DNA of 10,730 bases, taken from the NCBI GenBank assembly GCA_030837395.1, contig JAUPKO010000226.1, positions 1-10,730 of the forward strand. The letters run 5' to 3'. Position numbers and translations under genes: made by a program. The stretch comes from Actinomycetota bacterium (GTDB lineage Bacteria; Actinomycetota; Actinomycetes; S36-B12; UBA10799). Below, one piece after another: positions 1-6,605 of this stretch; within the stretch, counting starts at the first letter, position 1, and every line of letters begins with the position of its first letter. Under the pieces are notes generated by a model. It was not told where the DNA came from. It saw only the letters and a list, made by a program, of their open reading frames with translations, and did no database searches.

Positions 1-2532
1 CAGACCGACTACATCAACTCGATCCATCCCGAGGATGAGCCGGTGTACCCGGGCGACATCAAGATCGAGAAGCGTTTCGCCAAGATGGTCCGCTGGAACG
101 CCGCGATCATGGTGCACCGCGCACAGCGACCCGGGATCGGTGTCGGTGGTCACATCTCGACCTTCGCCTCCTCCGCGACGCTCTATGAGGTGGCCTACAA
201 CCACTTCTTCAAGGGTCCGAACCACCCCGGCGGTGGCGACCAGGTGTTCTTCCAGGGCCACGCGGCACCTGGCATCTACGCCCGATCCTTCGTCCTGGGA
301 CGCTTCGGTGCCGATCGCATGGACGGCTTCCGACAGGAACTCTCCCACGCCGGCGGCGGCCTGCCCTCGTACCCACACCCGCGCCTAATGCCCGGCTACT
401 GGCAGTTCCCCACGGTGTCCATGGGCCTGGGCCCGCTGCATGCGATCTACCAGGCCCGGTTCAACCGCTACTTGGCCGGCCGTGGCATCAAGGACACCGC
501 CGACCAGCACGTGTGGGCCTTCGTCGGCGACGGCGAGACCGACGAGCCCGAGACCCTCGGCAAGATCAACCTGGCAGCCCGGGAGGAACTCGACAACCTC
601 ACGTTCGTCATCAACTGCAACCTGCAGCGCCTCGACGGCCCGGTGAACGGCAACGGCAAGATCATCCAGGAACTCGAAGCACTGTTCCGCGGCGCCGGCT
701 GGAACGTGATCAAGGTGATCTGGGGCACCCCGTGGGACCAGCTCCTCGCGATCGACACCGAGGGCGCGCTGGTCAACCTGATGAACAACACCCTCGACGG
801 CGATTACCAGACGATGAAGGCCGAGGACGGCGCGTTCATCCGCGAGTACTTCTTCAATCGCGATCCGCGCACCGCGGCCATGGTGGCGGATTGGACCGAC
901 GACCAGATCTGGGCGCTGTACCGCGGCGGCCACGACTACACCAAATTGCACGCCGCCTATGCCGCGGCACTCGCGCACAAGGGCCGGCCGACGGTGATCC
1001 TGGCCAAGACCGTCAAGGGCTACACGCTCGGCTCGCACTTTGAGGGGCGCAACTCGACCCACCAGATGAAGAAGCTCACCCTCGACGACATCAAGGCACT
1101 GCGTGACCGGCTGGAGATACCGATTCCGGACTCCGAGCTCGACCCCTACCTGCCGCCGTACTACAACCCGGGCGTCAACGACCCAATCGTGCAGTACGCC
1201 GTGGACCACAGGCAGGCCTTGGGTGGCTTCGTGCCGCAGCGGCAGGACGAATCGCGTCCGCTGGTGCTGCCCGGCGACAAGGTCTACTCGATCATGAAGA
1301 AGGGCTCGGGTAAGCAGGAGGTCGCCACCACGATGGCGTTCGTCCGGCTGCTCAAGGATCTGGTCAAGGACCCCGAGATCGGCCACCGAATCGTGCCGAT
1401 CATCCCGGACGAGGCCCGCACGTTCGGCATCGACGCGATGTTCCCCACGCAGAAGATCTACAACCAGAACGGCCAGCTCTACACTGCCGTCGACCGCGAA
1501 CTGCTGCTGTCCTACAAGGAAAGCGCCTCCGGGCAGATCCTGCATGAGGGCATCAACGAGGCCGGCTCCATGGCCACCTTCGCTGCTGTGGGTACGTCGT
1601 ACTCGACCCACAACGAGCCGATGATCCCGGTGTACGTCTTCTACTCGATGTTCGGCTACCAGCGCACCGGCGACCAGTTCTGGCTGGCCATGGACCAGCG
1701 CGTACGCGGCTTCATCATCGGCGCCACGGCGGGGCGCACGACCCTCAACGGCGAGGGCCTGCAACATGAGGACGGCCACTCCCCCCTCATGGCCGCTACA
1801 AACCCCGCGCTTGTGTACTACGACCCCGCCTACGGCTACGAGATCGCGCACATCGTCAAGGACGGCCTGCGCCGGATGTACGGCGAGGACTCCGAAGACA
1901 TCTTCTACTACCTGACGGTCTACAACGAGCCGATCCCGCAGCCAGCGGAACCGGCCGACGTCGACGTGGACGGCATCTTGCGCGGCATGCACCTGGTCTC
2001 GCCGGCCGCTGCCGGCGACGGCCCGCAGGCACAGTTGCTGGCCGCAGGTATCTCCCTGCCAGGGGCAATGAAGGCGCAGCGCCTGCTCGCCGAGGAATGG
2101 GGCGTGCGGGCATCGGTGTGGTCGGTCACGTCGTGGACCGAACTCCGCCGGGACGGCCTGGCCTGCGACCGCTTCAACATGACCCAACCCGACCAGCCCG
2201 CCGCCACGCCTTATGTGGCGGCTCGATTGGGCGCCACCGAAGGCCCGGTCGTGGGCGTCTCGGACTACATGACCGCGGTGCAGGACCTGATCCGACCGTG
2301 GGTTCCGCGGGACTACTACGTGCTGGGCACCGACGGGTGGGGCCTGTCCGACACCCGTGGCGCACTCCGGCGGCACTTCCTGGTGGACGCGGAGTCGATC
2401 GTGGTGCAGACCCTCAACGCGCTGTCGTTGCGGGGCGACTACGACCGTTCGGCCGTGGCCACGGCCATCAACAAGTACCGGCTGTGGGATCCTGCGGCCG
2501 CCGATGCGGGCAATACCGAGGGCGCCGGCTGA
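1..2532 (+). CDS. aceE: Pyruvate dehydrogenase E1 component, homodimeric type (5'-truncated by window edge)
   Basis: The reading frame is open from base 1 to a TGA at 2530-2532 and gives 843 residues. From memory the M. tuberculosis AceE is about 900 residues, so roughly 60-85 N-terminal residues lie outside the window. AceE is the thiamine diphosphate (ThDP)-dependent decarboxylase of the cytoplasmic pyruvate dehydrogenase complex; it makes the acetyl group that E2 transfers to CoA. Visible motifs: GHISTF with His51 and FQGHAAPG with His87 (E. coli His106 and His142 equivalents); the ThDP/Mg motif GDGE at 176-179 followed by NCNLQ at 205-209, with Asp177, Asn207 and Gln209 as Mg ligands; the mobile loop NSTHQMKK with His354 (E. 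coli His407); EGINEAG near 515-521; and LQHEDGHS with His589 (E. coli His640). No active-site residue I recognise is missing and no frameshift is seen. E2 and E3 genes are not in the window. A two-subunit E1 or a transketolase is excluded by the continuous AceE-type sequence. Confidence 0.97.
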   Translation, partial: QTDYINSIHPEDEPVYPGDIKIEKRFAKMVRWNAAIMVHRAQRPGIGVGGHISTFASSATLYEVAYNHFFKGPNHPGGGDQVFFQGHAAPGIYARSFVLGRFGADRMDGFRQELSHAGGGLPSYPHPRLMPGYWQFPTVSMGLGPLHAIYQARFNRYLAGRGIKDTADQHVWAFVGDGETDEPETLGKINLAAREELDNLTFVINCNLQRLDGPVNGNGKIIQELEALFRGAGWNVIKVIWGTPWDQLLAIDTEGALVNLMNNTLDGDYQTMKAEDGAFIREYFFNRDPRTAAMVADWTDDQIWALYRGGHDYTKLHAAYAAALAHKGRPTVILAKTVKGYTLGSHFEGRNSTHQMKKLTLDDIKALRDRLEIPIPDSELDPYLPPYYNPGVNDPIVQYAVDHRQALGGFVPQRQDESRPLVLPGDKVYSIMKKGSGKQEVATTMAFVRLLKDLVKDPEIGHRIVPIIPDEARTFGIDAMFPTQKIYNQNGQLYTAVDRELLLSYKESASGQILHEGINEAGSMATFAAVGTSYSTHNEPMIPVYVFYSMFGYQRTGDQFWLAMDQRVRGFIIGATAGRTTLNGEGLQHEDGHSPLMAATNPALVYYDPAYGYEIAHIVKDGLRRMYGEDSEDIFYYLTVYNEPIPQPAEPADVDVDGILRGMHLVSPAAAGDGPQAQLLAAGISLPGAMKAQRLLAEEWGVRASVWSVTSWTELRRDGLACDRFNMTQPDQPAATPYVAARLGATEGPVVGVSDYMTAVQDLIRPWVPRDYYVLGTDGWGLSDTRGALRRHFLVDAESIVVQTLNALSLRGDYDRSAVATAINKYRLWDPAAADAGNTEGAG

Positions 2533-2538
2533 GGCACG

Positions 2539-2574
2539 CCCCGCGCCGCGTCGGCTGCATCCCCGGCCGCGGGG
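2539..2574 (+). terminator. Weak hairpin downstream of aceE
   Basis: CCCCGCG (2539-2545) pairs perfectly with CGCGGGG (2568-2574) around a 22-base loop, starting 7 bases after the aceE stop. There is no T-tract. It may contribute to termination of aceE, but a 7-bp GC stem in DNA this GC-rich can arise by chance. The 57-base gap (2533-2589) holds nothing else except the TACGCT box at its 3' end. Confidence 0.25.
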
Positions 2575-2575
2575 C

Positions 2576-2581
2576 TACGCT
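2576..2581 (+). promoter_or_regulatory. TACGCT box, possible -10 element of the plus-strand GT-C gene
   Basis: TACGCT fits the relaxed actinobacterial -10 pattern TANNNT and ends 8 bases before the ATG at 2590. A transcript from it would be leaderless or nearly so. This fits the absence of a convincing Shine-Dalgarno sequence before that ATG. No clear -35 is visible, because the upstream bases are the GC hairpin. The same hexamer lies upstream of two other genes in this window. Confidence 0.35.
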
Positions 2582-2589
2582 GATGCTCG

Positions 2590-4275
2590 ATGATTGTCGA
2601 CGTCGCCGCGGCCACGGCACTCGCCCCTGGCGAGGCACCTGCCACCCCGGCCCGCAGCACCCGGATCGCCGGGTACGTTGTCACAGTGCTGGCGGTGCTG
2701 GCGGGGTTCCGCCTGGCCTGGGTCAGCGACGACGCCCTCATCACCCTGCGCACGGCACTCAACGCTGCGCACGGCTGGGGCTGGGGCTTCAACGCCACCG
2801 AAGCCGTACAGGGCTACACCCATCCGCTGTGGTTCCTGATCTGGCTCGGGCTCGGGTCGCTGTTCGGCAACTGGCTGCTCGTGATCATGGTGGTGGGCTT
2901 GACCTGCACCGGGATCGCCGTGGGGCTCGTGTTCCGTCGCGGCACCAGCGGGCCGCGCATCGTGCTGGTGGGCGGCCTGCTGCTGCTGTCGACGGCCTTC
3001 GTCGAGTATGCCACCTCGGGCCTGGAGAACCCCCTGGGTTACCTCCTCTTCGCCCTGATCCTGACGCTGTTGTGGCGGCAGGACGATCGTGTCGGGACCA
3101 ATCCACCCGACACCGTCGGCGCCCTCGGACCGATCGCGCTGGGCCTTCTCGCGGCGGCTGCTTTCCTGACCCGCATGGACTACTCGCTGCTGTTGGCCCC
3201 GATGGCGCTGCTGTGGGCCTGGCAGCACCGCAGTCGCCCGCGCGACCTCACCATGGCCGCAGTCGCCGCCATGGTTCCGGTGGCCGCGTGGTTCGCCTGG
3301 GCTTACGCCACCTACGGCTACGTGTTGCCGGCCACCTATGAAGCCAAGACGAATATCGTGGGCACCCCGGCCGAGCACGTGGCTGCCGGGCTGACCTACC
3401 TGAAGGTGTCACTGACCACCGACCCTGCCACCGCGCTGCTGCTGGCGGTAGGCGTTGTGGTGGCCATCGGCTGGGGCACGGCGTTGCTGCGGGCCGTGAT
3501 GCTGGGCATCCTGGCCTACCTCGCGTACGTGGTGTGGATCGGCGGCGACTTCATGGTCGGTCGCTTCCTCGCGGTGCCGGTGTTCCTGACTTCGGCGATG
3601 CTCGTCAACGTGCCGGTCAGTTTCGCCCGGCTTGCCCGACTGCCGCACCTACCTGCGGCCCCACGGTGGGCCGGTGCGGTCGGTGGCGTGGTGGCGGTCG
3701 CTGCGACCGGCTACTTCCTGGGCCAGCCGTCGTCCACCCTCGCCGCACCTGTCGAGCCGCGCTGGAGCCATCGCGAAGTGTCCGTCACCGACGAGCGCGC
3801 ACTATGGGGAGGGCAAGTCCGCGGCAACCTCACACGCTACCTGCAGGACCGCTCCACCGGCGGCGTTCCAGCCGTGCCGGAGTTCACCGGCTTGAGCTTC
3901 CAAACCGTCGTGATGTCGCTTGCACAGATTGAGCGCACCGCCAGTGATTGGCCTGATGCCCCCGCGACGCCAGAACTTCCGACCGACGTCACGGCGGGGT
4001 GTGGCGGGCTCGGTGTCGTCGCCCTCGCCAGCGGCCCGACACATCACTGGATCGACCAGTGCGCCCTCGTCGATCGATTCCTGGCCACCCAGCCCGGCCG
4101 CAAGGTGCCGATCGTGGGTCAGGCCGGGCACTACGTGCGCGAGGTGCCGCCCGGGTATCCGCAGGCCCTTCTGACCGGCGATCCGCAGCAGGTGAAGGAT
4201 CCCGAACTGGCGGCTCAACTCACCGGAATCTGGGAGCGAATCCGGTCCCAGACGGCCGTGAGTCGCGCCGACTGA
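2590..4275 (+). CDS. Polytopic membrane protein, probable GT-C glycosyltransferase of AftB (GT89) type, copy A
   Basis: The protein has 561 residues. An N-terminal cytoplasmic stretch (1-26) precedes about ten hydrophobic segments between residues 27 and 375, followed by a soluble C-terminal region of about 180 residues. The first extracytoplasmic loop carries the acidic pair Asp47-Asp48 in WVSDDALITLRTALNAAHG and the block GFNATEAVQGYTHPLWF. An acidic pair after the first membrane segment, then GYTHPLW, is what I recall of AftB (Rv3805c), the decaprenylphosphoryl-arabinose-dependent terminal arabinofuranosyltransferase; relatives are sometimes labelled ZomB. Membership of a GT-C family is likely, but donor and acceptor are unknown. 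Cys471 and Cys491 in the C-terminal region are conserved at identical spacing in the neighbouring paralogue and may form a disulfide. The ATG at 2590 is 57 bases after aceE and has no clear ribosome binding site. The last 61 bases overlap the 3' end of the convergent paralogue. Confidence 0.85.
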   Translation: MIVDVAAATALAPGEAPATPARSTRIAGYVVTVLAVLAGFRLAWVSDDALITLRTALNAAHGWGWGFNATEAVQGYTHPLWFLIWLGLGSLFGNWLLVIMVVGLTCTGIAVGLVFRRGTSGPRIVLVGGLLLLSTAFVEYATSGLENPLGYLLFALILTLLWRQDDRVGTNPPDTVGALGPIALGLLAAAAFLTRMDYSLLLAPMALLWAWQHRSRPRDLTMAAVAAMVPVAAWFAWAYATYGYVLPATYEAKTNIVGTPAEHVAAGLTYLKVSLTTDPATALLLAVGVVVAIGWGTALLRAVMLGILAYLAYVVWIGGDFMVGRFLAVPVFLTSAMLVNVPVSFARLARLPHLPAAPRWAGAVGGVVAVAATGYFLGQPSSTLAAPVEPRWSHREVSVTDERALWGGQVRGNLTRYLQDRSTGGVPAVPEFTGLSFQTVVMSLAQIERTASDWPDAPATPELPTDVTAGCGGLGVVALASGPTHHWIDQCALVDRFLATQPGRKVPIVGQAGHYVREVPPGYPQALLTGDPQQVKDPELAAQLTGIWERIRSQTAVSRAD

Positions 4276-5888
4276 GCCGGATCGAGGACGAGCCCGGCGT
4301 CGCCACGGCGCACCGCATCGAGGTAGCCCTCGGGCACCTGCCGACGCATGTGCCCGGGCAGCGCCACCATGTCGGGGTCACCACCTGGCAACGCGGCCAA
4401 GAACCGGTCGGTCAGCGCGCACTCGTCAACCACGTGCACCCGCGGGCCGTTCATCACCGCGATCACCCCGAGCCCGCCACAGGCGCTGACCACCCGCTCC
4501 GGAAGGGCAGCGGGACCGGGGTTGTCCGGCCACTGATCAGCGGCGCGCTCGATCTGCCACAGCGGGGTGTTGATCAGTTCCAGCGGTTCACGCGAATCGT
4601 CGGCGAACACCGACTGTCCTGCCGCACCGTCGCTGGCACGCGCCTTGCCCAGGTTGCGCAGGTAGTCCCCGACACCGCCGTACTTGACGGCGTAGACCCC
4701 GCGCTCGTCAGACAGCACGATCTCCATCGGTTCCCACCGTTGCGTCGTCGGCCGCGCGAGTGTGGTGGCCGGGCTGCCGAGCAGCACCCCGACGATCGCC
4801 ACGGCCATCACTGCCACCACCGCGGTGAGGTACGCCAAGGCACGGCTGCCAGTCCCCGCCACTGGCGGACCGTCGATCACGCGGCCGATCCGGTCGGGCA
4901 GATCCACCCGCGCGCACAGGGCCGCGCAGATGAGTACGGGGACGGCCACGAACCGACCGATCATGAAGTCGCCACCGATCCACACCACATACGCCAGATA
5001 CAACGCGATGCCCACCAGCCAGCTGCGTTGCATCGCAGTCCCCCACCTCAGCAGCAGCACGGCCCCGACCGCCAGCATCACCACCGTCGCCGGATCATGG
5101 CGCAGACTGAAACTCAGGTAATACCAGCCGGTTTCGATCAGCTGTCCGCGCGGGATCGCCAGGTTGGTCTTGGCCTCGTAGGTGGCTGGCAGTACGTAGC
5201 CGTAGGTCACATAGGCCCAGCCGAACCACAACCCGACCGGCAGGAGCGCCGCACCTGCCGCGGCCACCAGGGCTCGGACGTTGTCGCGGCGCTGCCATGT
5301 CCAGAGGGCCGCAGCGGGCAGGAACAGCAGCACATAGTCCATCCGCGTGAGCACCAGGGCAGCCACCAGCAGGCCGGTCAACGCCGCTGCGGCAACTGCC
5401 CTGCGGTCGGCACTCGACACCGCGATCAACGCGGCGAACAGCAGGTAGCCCAGGGGGTTCTCCAACCCCGACGTGGCGTACTCGACGAAGGCGTTGGACA
5501 GCAGCAGCAGTCCGCCGATGAGCACGATCCGCGGCCCGGATCGCCCGGGCGCCAGGGCGAGCAGCACCGCGGCGGCAGTGGCGACCACACCCATGACCAT
5601 CGCTGTGCCGAGCCAGTTGCCGGTGGCCGAGCCGGCCAGCAGCCACAACCCGAACCACAGCGGATGGGTGTAGCCCTGCACCGCCTCAGTGGCATTGAAA
5701 CCCCACCCCCACCCGTGGGCGGCGTTGAGGGCCGTGCGAAGAGTGATCAGGGCGTCGTCACCCACCCAGGCAAGACTCGCGGCCGCCGCCGCAATCAGCC
5801 CCGCCATCACGAGGGCGGTAACGATCGGGCCGCGATCCCGCGAGACGCGCGTCACCTGCGGCGCCACCACCGTCGTCGCCATGCTCAC
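4215..5888 (-). CDS. Polytopic membrane protein, probable GT-C glycosyltransferase of AftB (GT89) type, copy B
   Basis: The protein has 557 residues and is a paralogue of the convergent plus-strand gene, with roughly 45-50% identity by eye. Shared blocks include DDALITLRTALNAAHG (acidic pair Asp44-Asp45), GYTHPLWF, the GLENPLGYLLFA block, YGYVLPATYEAKTN and YLAYVVWIGGDFM. The soluble C-terminal region keeps Cys470 and Cys490, the same 20-residue spacing as copy A. Synonymous sites in the conserved blocks differ often, so the duplication is not recent. The chosen start is GTG at 5888, preceded by GGAG at a 4-base gap. An ATG two codons downstream (5882) would remove only Met-Ser and is nearly as good. 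The gene follows the DUF3145 gene after 42 bases on the same strand, suggesting one operon. An envelope glycosyltransferase role is inferred from the family; the exact sugar cannot be read from the sequence. Confidence 0.85.
   Translation of the reverse strand: MSMATTVVAPQVTRVSRDRGPIVTALVMAGLIAAAAASLAWVGDDALITLRTALNAAHGWGWGFNATEAVQGYTHPLWFGLWLLAGSATGNWLGTAMVMGVVATAAAVLLALAPGRSGPRIVLIGGLLLLSNAFVEYATSGLENPLGYLLFAALIAVSSADRRAVAAAALTGLLVAALVLTRMDYVLLFLPAAALWTWQRRDNVRALVAAAGAALLPVGLWFGWAYVTYGYVLPATYEAKTNLAIPRGQLIETGWYYLSFSLRHDPATVVMLAVGAVLLLRWGTAMQRSWLVGIALYLAYVVWIGGDFMIGRFVAVPVLICAALCARVDLPDRIGRVIDGPPVAGTGSRALAYLTAVVAVMAVAIVGVLLGSPATTLARPTTQRWEPMEIVLSDERGVYAVKYGGVGDYLRNLGKARASDGAAGQSVFADDSREPLELINTPLWQIERAADQWPDNPGPAALPERVVSACGGLGVIAVMNGPRVHVVDECALTDRFLAALPGGDPDMVALPGHMRRQVPEGYLDAVRRGDAGLVLDPAQSARLTAVWDRIRSQIPVS
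4219..4262. repeat. Imperfect palindrome encoding both convergent C-termini
   Basis: The arms are 4219-4235 and 4246-4262, with 13 of 17 positions complementary (outer CTCAC/GTGAG, inner TCTGGGA/TCCCAGA) around a 10-base centre; the axis is at 4240.5. The palindrome sits inside the overlap of the two GT-C genes. The plus strand reads LTGIWERIRSQTAVS and the minus strand reads LTAVWDRIRSQIPVS from essentially the same bases, offset by one nucleotide. The RNA of either strand could fold here, so the site could also help separate the converging transcripts. Confidence 0.85.
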
Positions 5889-5893
5889 CTCGC

Positions 5894-5922
5894 TCCGTGC
5901 CGCCTCATCCTCGGGGCACGGA
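5894..5922 (-). promoter_or_regulatory. Hairpin over the ribosome binding site of GT-C copy B
   Basis: In the 42-base gap between DUF3145 and copy B, TCCGTGCC pairs perfectly with GGCACGGA (8 bp, 13-base loop) on the minus strand. The 3' arm contains three of the four bases of the only good Shine-Dalgarno candidate, GGAG at 5896-5893, just before the GTG at 5888. A 7-codon reading frame, MRRHGAR, starts in the loop (ATG 5908-5906), and its TGA overlaps that GTG as GTGA. Folding would hide the binding site and translation through it would open it. This is read from sequence only. Confidence 0.4.
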
Positions 5923-5930
5923 CCAGCCCA

Positions 5931-6473
5931 TCACACCACCTGATTGAGCCAGCGCACTGGCGCGCCGTCGCCGGCATGGCGCAGTGGTTCGAGCTCGTCG
6001 TCCCAGGGCCGACCCATGAGCAGTTCGAGTTCATCCTCAACGTTGAACTCCTCGCCGAGGATCGATTCGGCCGCAGCCCGGCCGAGCATCTCGCGCAGAT
6101 GCTCCACGCCCACCATGACAACACCCTTGGAGGCGATGGTCGCTCGGAAGATACCCAAGTCGGGCGTACACGAATACCGCTCGCCGTCGGTGCCGGGCGT
6201 GGGGTCCTCGGTGACCTCGAACCGGAGCCCGGGAAAAGCCCGCAGTTCAGTCACCAGGCGGGACCCGGTGCCTGGAGCGCCGGTCCATACGAACTCGCAC
6301 CGCAGCGCGCCCTCCAGGGCAGGCTGCGGAGAAAACTCAAGCGTCACGGGACGCCCGAGTACGCGCTCCAGTGCCCACATGACGTGGGCACTCATCGCTC
6401 GTGTGCAGGTGTGGACGAACACGACGCCACGCGCCTGAACTGCTGCGCCCGTCACACCGGTTGGTGTAGTCAC
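5931..6473 (-). CDS. DUF3145 family protein
   Basis: The protein has 180 residues and no signal peptide or membrane segment. It matches the actinobacterial DUF3145 family over its whole length: an N-terminal GVVFVHTCTRAMSAHVMWAL block (16-35), a central LRFEVTEDPTPGTDGERYSC block (83-102), TPDLGIF (103-109), and the C-terminal signature PWDDELEP (156-163) with HAGDGAPVRWLNQVV (166-180). The family has no established function; from memory, in Streptomyces it lies near the fatty acid synthesis genes fabD-fabH-acpP-fabF. The start is GTG at 6473, chosen because a perfect GAGGAGG (6486-6480) precedes it by 6 bases. A strong-looking promoter lies about 70 bases upstream. Copy B of the GT-C pair follows 42 bases downstream on the same strand, so DUF3145 is probably the first gene of a two-gene operon. 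Confidence 0.93.
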   Translation of the reverse strand: MTTPTGVTGAAVQARGVVFVHTCTRAMSAHVMWALERVLGRPVTLEFSPQPALEGALRCEFVWTGAPGTGSRLVTELRAFPGLRFEVTEDPTPGTDGERYSCTPDLGIFRATIASKGVVMVGVEHLREMLGRAAAESILGEEFNVEDELELLMGRPWDDELEPLRHAGDGAPVRWLNQVV

Positions 6474-6479
6474 GACCGT

Positions 6480-6486
6480 CCTCCTC
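6480..6486 (-). promoter_or_regulatory. Strong Shine-Dalgarno sequence of the DUF3145 gene
   Basis: The minus strand reads GAGGAGG followed by 6 bases and the GTG start. It is the best ribosome binding site in the window and fixes the start of DUF3145 at 6473. Confidence 0.85.
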
Positions 6487-6521
6487 GGTTGAGAGTCGCC
6501 TTCCCCTGCGCCCTCGTGGAG

Positions 6522-6536
6522 ACCGGTTGAACCGGT
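6522..6536. promoter_or_regulatory. 15-bp perfect palindrome, operator-like
   Basis: ACCGGTT-G-AACCGGT is a perfect 7-1-7 inverted repeat. It begins 3 bases downstream of the -10 box of the predicted DUF3145 promoter and therefore covers the expected start of transcription, a usual place for a repressor site. No regulator gene is adjacent, and the binding protein is unknown. Confidence 0.5.
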
Positions 6537-6539
6537 GCC

Positions 6540-6567
6540 ACTATAGCAACGTTCACACCCCTGGCAA
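6540..6567 (-). promoter_or_regulatory. Sigma-70-like promoter for DUF3145 and the following GT-C gene
   Basis: The minus strand shows TTGCCA (6567-6562), a 16-base spacer, and TATAGT (6545-6540). Each hexamer matches its consensus at five of six positions. Transcription would start near 6533 and give a 5' leader of about 60 bases that includes the palindrome at 6522-6536. It is the most consensus-like promoter in the window and sits in the 127-base gap after the N-demethylase-family gene. Confidence 0.55.
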
Positions 6568-6583
6568 CACCCGTCCCACGTGC

Positions 6584-6605
6584 CACATCAGTCACATCAG
6601 TCACA
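6584..6605. repeat. Short tandem repeat, 9-bp unit
   Basis: CACATCAGT occurs twice in tandem (6584-6592 and 6593-6601) with a partial third copy, CACA. On the minus strand the unit repeats a TGA in frame, so the gene at 6601-7488 has its stop codon followed by another in-frame stop 9 bases later. The repeat may be only slippage. Confidence 0.6.

Noticed and set aside
385..2376. Long minus-strand open frame (663 codons) antisense to aceE
   Set aside because: It lies entirely under a gene with clear family motifs, is rich in Arg/His/Val/Gly as expected from reversed GC-biased codons, and matches no family I know.
1..2532. Phosphoketolase or transketolase as identity of the first gene
   Set aside because: The N-terminal half resembles other ThDP enzymes in outline, but NCNLQRLDGPV, NSTHQMKK and LQHEDGHS are specific to homodimeric pyruvate dehydrogenase E1.
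2097..3341. Plus-strand frame of 414 codons bridging aceE and GT-C copy A
   Set aside because: It overlaps the ends of two well-supported genes in another frame, and its composition (Arg/Gly/His/Pro) is that of a shadow.
6454..6467. Small hairpin ACACC-GGTT-GGTGT at codons 3-7 of DUF3145
   Set aside because: Five base pairs inside coding sequence with a strong Shine-Dalgarno free of pairing; too weak to call regulatory.
3999..6530. Long plus-strand open frame (843 codons) opposite GT-C copy B and DUF3145
   Set aside because: The translation is low-complexity Arg/His/Gln/Pro, typical of an antisense shadow in high-GC DNA, while the minus strand encodes two recognisable proteins.
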